Source: Dactylis glomerata (taxonomy: Eukaryota > Streptophyta > Magnoliopsida > Poales > Poaceae). From it: a DNA stretch of 64,000 bases. The notes under the pieces are model-generated. The model worked only from the letters and a program-made list of their open reading frames with translations. It was not told the origin of the DNA and ran no database searches. Each line of letters starts with the position of its first letter. Within the stretch, counting starts at the first letter, position 1. The DNA is taken from contig QXEO01001868.1 of assembly GCA_007115705.1 (NCBI GenBank), forward strand, positions 310,001 through 374,000, in the 5' to 3' direction. The translations under genes were made by a program, and so were the position numbers. Below, piece by piece: positions 21,617 through 32,400 of the stretch.

Positions 21617-24600
21617 ATGGCGACGGCGCTTCGATGTGCGGCGAGGCGGCTCGTGACCGGCGGCCGCGGGTTCCAGCGGCCGCCGGCGGCGGCGGCTGAG
21701 GAGGGACAGGCGCGGCTTTCACCGAGGTTCATCCACAGCGGCCCGTCGCCGACTTCTCGCCGCTTTTCTTCCTACGAGGTACTGTACGCACCAACACCTC
21801 CAGCATTTCGTCTTCTAATCCTTGTGCCATGAGAACGGCTGGCTATCGCTGTCTATGGCGAGAGGCCGTGCCATGCTGGCCCCTGGAGAGTTCCTTCCGA
21901 GCACGCGGTGTTGGATCAGAGCCCCAGATTTCACGCACACACACGATAGGTGGAAGAGCTAGCGTCTACTGAACTGAAGAACACACATCAGAAACAGAGT
22001 TTTGGCGACGCGTAATTAGCGTTTTTTTCCTGATCTCTTCCTTTTATTCCGTGGACTAACAGACTTAGCGAAATGATCGCCACAATCCACACGAAGCGCG
22101 TGCCATCCCACCTGCAGTGGATCGTGCCGATTGACTCGATGCAAACGGTAGATAAAAAGACTGCACGTTTCTTACCCTATGCAGTCCGAACACAAAACCG
22201 TGCAGCAGCTGCGTTTATGCTCTAAACTGTCATGACACTAAACAGAAACAAAGACAAGATAGGTACAACGAGATTAACACAACAGTAACTTCCTTAATGT
22301 CGCTGTATCTGCTCCAGGGTGCACATCCCAATTCCGTTTCTCGTCTCCAGAAATTTCAGTCTCCTGAGTGGCTTAGAACATCAGCAAGTTGATTTTCAGT
22401 TCGCACGATTCTTGCACAAAGATATTGCAGATTGGTTGTCAATCTTGAGGATTACCTTGCTTCTCATCTGTTCCAATCAGTTTTCCCAGCATCCTTCCAA
22501 GCCAAATTCCTTGACAAGCTTTTGCTTCACAAGAGGATAATGCTACAACCTTTTGCTTCCGAGATAACCAACTGATCGGGCTGGATCCTAGGTAGAAAAT
22601 GACTCCCGTCATGCTCTTTTTATCATCAACGTCACCCGCCATGTCGCTGTCACTGTATCCATACAGTCTCACCGGCACTCCTTCAGACTTTTTTTTGTAA
22701 AAACAGCCAAGTTTCAGAGTGCCACTTACATACCACAGTTTGTGTTTGACAGCAGCTAGGTGATCAATCGCCGTCTTTTCTATGTAGCGGCAAACAATTC
22801 CCACTGCATATATGATGTCCGGTTGTGTATGAGTGAGGTAAAGGAGGTGCCAACGCTGCTTTGATACATCGTTGCGTCGACAGGTTGACAAGTACTGTTC
22901 TTACTCAAGTACAGTCGTGTCTCCATTGGGACCTGGACACTCATTTCAAGAACCTTAGCCAGCATAGCTAGACTGGCTCAAGAAGATGCCATCAGACGTT
23001 TGCTTCACCTCAATACCAAGTTAGTCGCTTAGGAGGCCCAAGTCACTCATGCTGAAAATATTTTGCATTTGTTCCGGTGATTACAGAGGTCATCAACATA
23101 TACCCCAACTACCAGCTTCGATCTTCTATAGCATGCTCCAGTGGGTATTTCTCAAATCCAGATGATGTGAGTGTCCTGTCCAGCTTCTCATTCCAAGCCC
23201 GGGGAGCCTGCCTTAGACCAAACAGACCCTTATGCAGTTTGAAGACCTTCTCTTCTTGTCCCTCCACCACATAATCTTGGGTCTGTGAACATACACCTGC
23301 TCGCTCAATTCTCCATTTAGGAAAGTGGACTTAACATCCATATGATGTATCTCCCACTGTTCTTGAGCTGCTATGGAAATGAGGAGCCGAACTGTCTCAA
23401 GTCGAGCAACAGGAGCAAAGACCTCTTCAAAATCAACTCCTTGGCGCTGGACATACCCTTTGGCAACTAACCTCGCCTTGTGCTTCACTACATTGCCATC
23501 TTGGTCTTTTTTTTAACTTGTATACCCATTTCAAGGCAATTGCTTTGTGGGCACCCGGTTCAGAAGATATACGGCTGTCGCCACGCCCCAGAAAACACCC
23601 GACAACTATTTACTTTTCAGTAAACTTCTGGCCATCCCCACCATGGTTCGATTCCTCCTCTCGACCACCCCATTCTGTTGTGGTGAGTATGGTGCGGTGA
23701 GGTAGTGTCTGATCCCAAGCTCATCACAGAATTCACCAAACTTCATTGAGGTGAACTCGCCTCTGTCATGTCAGTTCTCAGTGCCCTGCAGCCCTGACTT
23801 TCAGTTTTAGTTCTGCCTCAACTTTCTTTATGGCCTCAATGCTTCATCTTTGCTTTTGATTAGCACTGCCCACATGTAATTTTTTTCGTTGCACAGCAGT
23901 ACCCTCAACTGCTAATAAAGAGGCATTGATATATCTTGAAATGAAATGGGAATGGCATACTTTATTAACATGAAGGCCAATGATTTTAGAAGGTCACCCT
24001 TGAACAGAAGAATCTCTGCATTGTGTAAAAGTGTTTCTTAGCATACTGGAACCAATCTCAATCTTGTATGGTAAAAGCCGCGTAGTAACTTGATATAGGA
24101 AATGAGGGCACATATAGCAACATACTTGCTATGGGATGACATGATCAACATCCAAATTTTCCATAAAAAGAAAGAGAATAGAATAATCTGTGGACATGGA
24201 AAACCAGTTGCAAATATGTACAGGGAGATGTTTAAGAAACTTGCAAGAGTAAATCATGACATCAGTGGATATGCAAATTTTAATTGAATGTTTCATATGC
24301 TTTTAAGATTAGATGTCGAATATGAGGGGAAGTACTTGGTACATTTTTCTTCATGCAAAATTTGCTAGGAACAACATCTAATCTGTCAATAGCCCAGTTA
24401 TGAATCGCTGCAAATTTTATTGCAGTCAGGTGCTCTTTTCCTAGATATTCGCCAATTTTTTGTTGCAGCACGCACTAAGCAGAGCTCATGCCCATCAGTA
24501 CGCATTTGATGCTTCGCATAAAGCAAAAGCATTTCATCTGATAGGTGTGACCCCCTGTATGCAAATAACGACAGAGCTATTGCTTCATGGTAGCTCACCT

Positions 24601-25137
24601 GGAATACCTCAAACATATGGGCGGTAGGATGTTGGCCTTTATAGAGCACACAACTTATCATGTGGCCTCCTCCACCAAAACAGAGTCCTCGATTCATCTT
24701 GTCTTCGATGCTTTCAGTACTATATGTTCCAGATAATGCACAAATTTATGTTGTAGATGATGGAACATATTATGCTGTAAATAAAATCCATGCTTTCTAC
24801 ATTGCAGCGTGGTGATCGTCCGTTCACGTACGAGGAGAAGTTGGCGCTCTGGAAAAGAGGTGGTCGCATTTTATTCAGGATAACAAATGCAGTTTCAATT
24901 ATCGTAGCAAGTTGCTATATACTCAAACTGTCAGTGGAGCTGGCTGTCAATCAGTTCCGTGACCATGGGTATATTGTGCGCAAAGCTGCATCTTTCATCA
25001 AGAAGACTGAAGACAAGGTGAGAAGTTTACTGATGATGTTCGTAAGTAACTAGTCTGTCCTATTGTTGTTGTGGCTAATTTATGTGTTTCTTTATGCTCT
25101 GTGATGGTTGCAGCTGCAGAGCTTTCTGGATGACTAA
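21617..25137 (+). CDS. small probable mitochondrial membrane protein, 3 exons
   Basis: Exons 21617-21778, 24808-25017 and 25114-25137 join in frame (phase 0 at both junctions) to 131 aa. Residues 1-50 are rich in Arg, Ala and Ser with no acidic run (MATALRCAARRLVTGGRGFQ), typical of a mitochondrial presequence. Then RGDRPFTYEEKLALWKRGGR, one hydrophobic helix at about residues 79-101 (ITNAVSIIVASCYILKL), and a basic amphipathic tail ending LQSFLDD. I do not recognise the family. The layout suggests a single-pass inner-membrane subunit or assembly protein, but that is inference. Donors (gag|gtactg, aag|gtgaga) and acceptors (attgcag, gttgcag) are canonical. Intron 1 (3,029 bases) holds a broken Copia element and an unexplained coding-like stretch. 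Confidence 0.8.
22439..23830 (-). mobile_element. internally deleted Ty1/Copia retrotransposon fragment
   Basis: On the minus strand, reading from 23.83 kb downward, there is an integrase piece (motif YSPQQNGVVERRNQT, about 23645-23768), a reverse-transcriptase piece (KARLVAKGYVQRQGVDFEEV, then HHMDVKSTFLNGEL, 23213-23488) and an RNase H piece (GYSDSDMAGDVDD, then VALSSCEAKA, 22439-22891). The integrase-to-RT spacer and the catalytic RT core are missing or scrambled, frames shift, and no LTR was found. It sits antisense to the host gene in its first intron. Confidence 0.8.
24280..24697 (-). pseudogene. unidentified coding-like segment broken by one frameshift
   Basis: Two overlapping minus-strand frames read as one protein-like sequence with normal amino-acid composition. 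Residues FEVFQVSYHEAIALSLFAYR come from the first frame (24697 downward), and after a shift near 24475 the second continues LQQKIGEYLGKEHLTAIKFA and AIHNWAIDRLDVVPSKF to a stop at 24280. The shift falls at a run of six A (aacaaaaaattgg on the minus strand), a common indel site. I recognise no family. It could be an old gene fragment or a retropseudogene. Confidence 0.3.
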
Positions 25138-26216
25138 GCAGCGGTGCTGGCCTGAGGTTGTCAACAAGTCACTATGTTGTTTTGTTCCTTCTTCTCTGGG
25201 ATTCAGTAGTTGTGCATGTGTGCATGAACTTGTTCAAATTGACAACCTAGTAGGTGTGCATGGAGTGGCTGTCTGAACTCAGGAAGATGCTGCTGATGTT
25301 TGATCTGTCCTTGTTTCGGTAGTAAACCTTGTCCGTTTCCCTTGACTTGAGTTTGCAGATCTAATTAATTATATTGTGTTTGCCTAATTAGGTTATACCT
25401 TGGATTTTGAAATATGACGTGAAAAGTCATGAAACATGGGGTGTTTCTAGCTCTTCGCTGCTTTTTTTTGGGTTCAAACTGCAACGTTCCTGGTGAGAGC
25501 CGATGAATAGAAAACAGATGTTGTGCAACTAGTTGAGTTTGCACCCATTAAGAAAACTACATCAGGTATAGAAAGAGGTATAAGGATAACATGCATGTCG
25601 ACGCACCAACTGCAGGTGCGCTTGAGTAAAATTTATGCCATCTGTATGTTTTTGCGAGTTCTGTGGGTTGTTTTATCCAATTCTGAAAGTAGTTCCCAGT
25701 ATCTAAGCAGAGACGCAGCAGAGCCTTGGTACTTGCCTCTCTCCGAGCTTCCGCACCACCTATACAGGGCGGAAACGCACGCAGGGAGATCTCCAATATC
25801 GTAGCCAACGTTTGCTCTGTGATGTGTGGTTTACAACCTGTTGTGCTGTAAGAACGTCTGCTACGTTTGAACCTTCTTTGTGTTATGTGGTTTTATGTAT
25901 ACGAGAATAAATTAGTACTCCCAATATAGGCCTTGCAAGTTTTTTCATTTAAAAAGCTGCTGGAAGTTTATGATGTGGCCTCCAAAAAATTGCCCTGTAG
26001 ATTTTGAAACAAAAAACTCAACCTAAATTCTCATGGGATGAGAATAATATTTTTCTTTTCATGTGTGAGATAACATACTTATGTTAGTTTCAACTATATC
26101 AAGTTACAAGTGAGCGAGCGATCTAGCTTAAACTGGCTCATATTTCAACCGATTTACAAGAGGAGGCTCTCGAGTTTAGATTTTGTTGTTGTTGAGGGAA
26201 TCGAGTTTAGATAAAA
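25138..26216. other. 3' UTR of the small mitochondrial gene and intergenic space
   Basis: The 3' UTR probably occupies the first few hundred bases. Open frames on both strands at 25523-25808 overlap and have no motif. Nothing else supportable. Confidence 0.4.
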
Positions 26217-26247
26217 CTAGCACAAATGCCCGTGCGTTGCAACGGGC
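26217..26247 (-). mobile_element. Helitron 3' terminus (minus strand)
   Basis: On the minus strand a 20-base imperfect hairpin, GCCCGTTGCAACGCACGGGC (26228-26247), is followed seven bases later by the terminal CTAG (26217-26220) and a host T. This hairpin plus CTRR end is the Helitron 3' signature, and this particular hairpin is common in grasses. The element body extends to higher coordinates. I could not identify its TC 5' end, so total length is unknown. Confidence 0.65.
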
Positions 26248-27435
26248 AAATAAAATAATTTAGATGAAAACGGCGATGTGCCTAAATTTTTCCAAAGTCA
26301 ATTAAGCCACATTTTGCTATCCTCACTTCGCCTTTTTGTCTTAGTTTTTTTTCATTTGTTCTACTATTTTGTAGTACTACATAAGCAAGATGGGTAGTGT
26401 GAAAAATTCAGTACTAAAATTCTTTGAGTTAATATAATCATTTTCATTTATAATGTCATAATCTCAGAGCACTATATGCACCTTAGGAAATTAAGCGCAT
26501 CCACACAGCTAGCGTGCTACAACTATGTAAGAAATACAGTACAAAATTATCTTCACCACCAATGATCTTGTTACCTAGACCTCTAGCAGCATGCCAGTGT
26601 TGTATGTGAACATCAGGCTCGTCAGCACCGATATTGTTGAACACCCTGCTCAACACGTCATTTGCGGATGATATAGTCTCAAGGTGGTGTGTGCATGCCA
26701 TTTTTAGGGGAGAATGCAGGGCCACCACGATGTAGTATGTAGATGGTGTTGTGAAAAATCTCAGCGATATACTCAACGCCGGCGGATCGCCTCTAGAATC
26801 AACACACTGGCGTCATGACCTCTGCTTAGGATACACCGAGTGCAGTAGTGCACGTGTTACTTGTTTTGGCGGTCAGTATCGTCTCCAGTCTCCCTCAACG
26901 GCATGGAGCATCAGTAGATGCAGCCCGAGTATTACCTGAGCTATGCTAGAAAAAGGCTACAGCCTTACGGGATGACGGCCACATGCGGTTCTAGGAGCAG
27001 GACGCGGGGACGGCCACCACAAGCGCTGTTGGTGGATGGATTGCCGGCGACATGCGGTGTCATGGGGCGGAGTGTCAGGCCACCATGGATCATGTCGTGT
27101 GGAAGATTTGGGCGATCTGGACATATGAAATTCAGGGAGAAGGGCATTGACAAGCCCGTCAACATCCTCATTGGCACTTATGACTTCTCCCAAAAAACAC
27201 CCTCAAGGGCAAGCAACAGGCTGGCTGCCTGGCCTCCTCGTAATTATGGACTCTATAATTTGTTGACAATAGCATCATGAATTAGGGTAGCTTTCTAAAA
27301 TCCTTCTTTTTTATCTTGGGGAATTGTATTATGTTCAAGCGCATATGCATACATTGCTGGCTTGCTGCACCCAAAGCGTACTGCCTCTCTCACCTTGTCA
27401 TTTTCTTCCGTTAACCAGAAATAACTAAATAAATT
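26248..27435. other. probable Helitron interior, no helicase frame
   Basis: Open frames at 26483-26776 (minus) and 26751-27280 (plus) show no RepHel, replication-protein or other known motif. If this lies inside the Helitron it would be a non-autonomous copy, perhaps with captured host sequence. Confidence 0.35.
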
Positions 27436-27514
27436 CTCCCTCTCATTAGAAATAAGTGTCGGTGATTTTGTACTAAATACTAAGTCACCGATACTTATTT
27501 TGGATCATAGGGAA
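27436..27514. mobile_element. short Stowaway MITE, same family as 18.4 kb
   Basis: CTCCCTCTCATTAGAAATAA left end, arms aagtgtcggtgattttgtac and taagtcaccgatactta, degraded right end near aggga. Nearly the same fold-back core as the element in NPF intron 3. Confidence 0.65.
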
Positions 27515-28640
27515 TATCAACTGTAGCCGTATGTGGAAACTACAGAATTATCGTTCACGGTGTACCGAAGTATTTATCACGTCTTGAATCCTTTGAGGGT
27601 TCAGGGAGTACTTGAATCTAATCCGATCCACATGGCTGTACGTACGCTTGCATCTTGAAGGCAAAATCACTCATGTAGTGGAAGCAAAAAACTCTTGCGT
27701 GAACCTGAATCAGCAAGAAGCACGCCTATCTGCTGTCTTTCTCGTATCTGTATGTCGGACACGTGCATACCCCGTCTTCCTAGATGTGTACCTGTGTATC
27801 GATGGCTTCAGCACTCATCATCCATGAAAAACAAAAACGCAGGAGGCAGAGGTTGACGAATGACGACTGTCGCGGCGAGTCGGAGCTGCGTAGCGTTTTG
27901 CTCCTGACGCAACACCGCAACCAGAAATAAGCGAGCCTGGGCCTGCACCTATCAGCAAGGGTGAGAGGGACTCGAGTTGCACTCTGCGGTCCACAACCAC
28001 AACATCAACGCGCTCGTGAAGACGTGGTCGACGAACGGAACTAAAGAGTGAAAGACGAAGCTCTAAGAACGACCACTGTTATCAGCTATAGTTTGGAAAA
28101 AGGCAGCAGCTCCCTGATGCTTGGGTTACCAGCGGCACCAGCAGCCCTGGTCAACGAATCGGATGACTCCTTTCCCCCAAAAGACGTCGATTCTGTCCTT
28201 GCGTGATATGCCTTCGTTCCTCTACATGGCCAGTTGAAGAAGCAATGCCAAAGGGCCACCAGCCATGAGGACGGCACAAGGTTGCAGATGTCCGTGGCCA
28301 CGAGCAGTGCCCAACAGGTGGTTCAATCGGGAAGCAGCGTGAACCAGAAGTTGTGAGCACGGAGATGCGACGAGCGCGGACCGGTGGATCGCCATGGGGA
28401 CGGACGCCGGCGAGATCGAGTCGAGCGCCACGACCACCGCCGATCCATGGCGCTGTGACGCCGCTGCCTCTCTCTGCAACCCACGGGATCAGTGGATAGG
28501 GTAAGGGGGTAAATGCAAAAGTGTAAAAGTGTGATATTTTGGGCCACGGGTTGGACTGCGGGTTGATTTTGAAATTACCGAGGGGCTAAAGTGAAGAGTT
28601 ACAGCGGCGTACAGACGTACCTACCACGTACCACCGATCG
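27515..28640. other. intergenic, GC-rich 28.0-28.5 kb, no gene recognised
   Basis: Minus-strand frames at 28086-28547 read like leader sequence of a transposon or a captured fragment; no conserved motif was seen. Confidence 0.35.
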
Positions 28641-28650
28641 CCGGTTTATT

Positions 28651-28965
28651 TTTTTTTGAAACAATACCATGATATATTATAGCAACGAACGGTACATAGT
28701 AGAGATATATAAGCTGTCTCCAGCGATTACAAAATAAAGTCTAAGAAAAAACGAGCTAATCTTCAAGGCCTTTAAACTCTTCTTTTTCCATGACACAATC
28801 TTGTATTTTTCTGAAGCCAGCCAAAAGATAATGGCACAGATACCAAACCATAAACCTGTAAATACCAATAGTGGTTCTCCCTTTTTTTTTTGAGCTGCAG
28901 TGCCAAGGCTACGTGTACGCACGCAACCATTAAAGCAATTATACCACATCGGCAAGAGTACATCC
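28651..28965 (-). mobile_element. 5'-truncated LINE 3' end with 10-bp target duplication
   Basis: Minus-strand element ending in poly(A) (plus-strand tttttttttgaaacaatacc at its left). The direct repeat ccggtttatt flanks it at 28641-28650 and 28966-28975. Confidence 0.75.
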
Positions 28966-29457
28966 CCGGTTTATTAGTAGAGATATGAGTCGATCTTTGA
29001 GAGACTCGAGCCTTTTTTTTCCGCCATAGTACCACCCAACTCGTTATGGGCTTCATTAATGTGGTAAACCTCACTTCTTGGGCTTGAGCAAGTCCGTCGC
29101 CGGCGAGCACGGCCCGTTCGGTCTTGCACAAGGCGCACGTCTCGACCCCGCCGCCGACCACCGGAATCCGGTTGTTCGCCGCCGGTAACCTATGCTGCTC
29201 CTCCTCCTCCTCTGCCGCTCCACTAGCCCGTCTTCACATGCGACCTCCGCGCCGTACCAAGTCGCAGACGGCGGCGGCCGCGCGCACGGCCTACGTGGCC
29301 GCTCCTCCGCCTCCGCTTCCGCCGCCCCGACGTGTCAGCTCCTCATCCGCACTTCCAGTCAATTGACGATTCCTCTTATTTGCCTGCCTTCGCCACAAAA
29401 TACACCCACCAAACTCGTGCGTACTCTTCGTACCGCTGTAAGCTCGTAGGGGCGACC

Positions 29458-32400
29458 ATGGCGGCGTCAGGAACCCTAGTCGTGTACAGGGCGGTGTTCA
29501 CCGCGCTGGGCCTGTCAATGGTGGGCACCCTGGTGTACACCTGCATCACCGACGGCTCGCCTTTTCGCACTGAGCTGCTCACTCCGTGAGTACCTTTTTT
29601 TGTTCTCTCTCCGTAGAAGAGGATTCATTAGATGCTAATTACTGCGGTGAATTTCGAAAAGCACCTCATGCTTCTGGTGTGCTGCTCTGCGGATCGATAT
29701 GAGGCTGTTGCACATCTATTTTTGTGTGGAAATGATGCTTCTACGTTGATTTTTTGTTTGAAATGGAGGATGTGCCCATGGCCTCTGCATCAAAATGATG
29801 CACACAGCCTTTTCTATTGAATTACTCACAAAAGCCTTACTTCTGTTGAGACTTGTTGGTTTTAGTATAAAGTAACCTGCCTTAAGTGATTAGAATTGTA
29901 GTTCATTTAGGAAGCTTAGGTTGCTCATGTAATCTTACACAAGAAAGGCAGAAAATTGATTTGTCTATCTTTAATTCTATATAAGCCTATATTACCATGC
30001 TTGGGACGCGTTTTCCCTCTTTGCCTCTCTGCTCGATCCAGAGACAGTAAACCACCTCTGCAAAGACTGCCCCTTCACCTCAGCGATTTGGACGCTTGTG
30101 CAGTCTTGGGACGATACTGACACTGGACCGCCTAGGCAAAGCTTTCCCACAATGTCCGATTGGTGGGATGACCTCATTAAGGGCAAATCAAAGAAGGACC
30201 AATGCCAAATCAGTGGCCGGCTGCTTTATGTTATTTGGAATGCCTGGAAAAAGAGGAACCAACACATCTTCACGGGCCAGTGGCTCACATATATCGAGGT
30301 GGCTTCAATAGCCTGCGAGGACATCCTTCAGCGGGAGAGTGTCTTTACAGCCTTTGCTCTGGTCATCCCGGCCAAGCCAGATTAGCCTCTCTCATTTTGC
30401 TCCATTGGTGATTTCTGGCATTTTCACCATAATCTAGACATGCCACTCTTGTACAGTGCGGTTTTCCCTCTTTCAATATGAAAAGGCAGTGCTCCCGCCG
30501 GTTGGTCCAAAAAAAAAAAATCGCTTGCATCCGTATATGTGTGTCTCGAATTAGCATGGTGGTGTTGACATGGAGACTTGGACTTGGTCAACATTCCTGC
30601 AGGTTTAGGTGGTTCCTGAGAAATGCTACTTTTAAAGTCAGTATTGAATAATTGTGTAGGCATTAGGGTAGGTTCTTCAGAGGATTGATACTTCTTAATG
30701 AGTGAGCTGTCCATTTGCGTCATAGTAGGCAGATAACAGTTCTTGTCTAATCTTACACCTTTTCAAATGATCTTCACATGGAAGCTGCATTCTTCTCATG
30801 TAGGTGGATGGTGACAACACTGGTTGATTTTTATGTAAATGTAGTGGCAATCTCGGTAACTCCTTCATCTCTGTACTTATTTCTTTATTTCTGACCAATC
30901 AGATTGTTCAGATGCTATGCACAGAAAAGCCTGTTATGCTTAGCTTGTTAGTGTTTTCTGTCGTTACGAATTGAAAGTGACAAGTAGTATATATTTGTTC
31001 TGTTTTGGGAATGCTTCCTACAAGTCCAATAGGTTGCCCACATTTTACAAGAGTTACAGTAACAGGTTTCTACTACCTGTTTTTGAATAAATTGAACTAT
31101 TGGAAAAAATATATTGCATAGTTGATAAGATTCTCCAGTTCAGACTTCAGACTTTCATTTTCGCGAAAATTCTTTCTATCACTTCATTGTGTTTTCCTCT
31201 GCAACTGTATGGAAGAATTCAAGAAATTCTCAAATGTGGTGCCATATGTGTAGTGTAACTGTATACCTTTCTTCGGCGGAAACAAGCGGTGATCATTATA
31301 CATAGTTTGCATCTCAGAGATGAAAATAAATAATACTCCCTCCGTTCCAAAATATAAGATGTTTTAGCCTATAGGTTCATTCCTTTTGCTTCTAACATAC
31401 ACAATAAAAGATGTCTAGATACATGCATATGAATGATAGGCTAAAACATCTTATATTTTGGAACGGAGGGAGTAGTAGATAATAACCCCTTTAATTACTA
31501 GCTATCTTAGCTGATACCATTCCTTACACACTGTCTGAAGATTTGGATGAACATGAACGTAATGTTAATACGGAGTACTATTGATAGAGGATAGACCCTT
31601 ATAAGAGTGTACCAAACAATTTAAGTAACTTGTCGAGTCCACCTCTTATATGCATAAAATTGAGGTACTGTTCCCGTCACGGTTAATCCAGAAACACCAA
31701 AACCCTTATATCATCGATGTGCGTGTCCTGGCCTCCTGGTGATCATGGTTGCCATCAAGACTGTAGCTCGGTCTTGGGCATCAGCCGCAGTTCTGGATTG
31801 CACCGTGTATGTGCCTTGTTGTCTGCGTGCACATTTCTGTTTTTGGCTTTGTTTTGTGTGTAAATAAAACTCGTGCACAATCCTTGTGTTTTCTCGAAAA
31901 AATGATGATTGGTCCTGGAAGGGTTTGAGTACTAGAATGTTGTCTTATTTTAGTTCCTTCTACAGAATATTGACTTAAACACCCTGTTTCCAACTTGACT
32001 TGAGCTAGATATCTTTATTGCATTTATGGTGTTTCAGGTTTGGGTTATCTACAAGGAAGCAAACTGGATTAGTTCTGTCTTCTGGGTTCTTCTGTTGTTT
32101 TGTTTCGGCAGGTATTGATTCCTTTTGGCAAATGTTCTATTATGTTTCTTACTGTGGCTTGTTTCATAGTTATGTTTGAGTGGAGGTGTTCGTTTCCTTT
32201 TGGTCCTTAATGTGATTACCTATTTTCTTTTACCTTTTCAGTGCTGCTACATGTGCCTATATTGTTAGCAAGTTATTCGAATTACCACCTTCAGGGCCTT
32301 CCCAAGATCCACTTGATCTTTTATTGCTCAGGTATATAATCATTTTTTCATTCGTCTGCAGGATAGTGATTAATCTGAGCCAAATACATAATAGAGGCTT

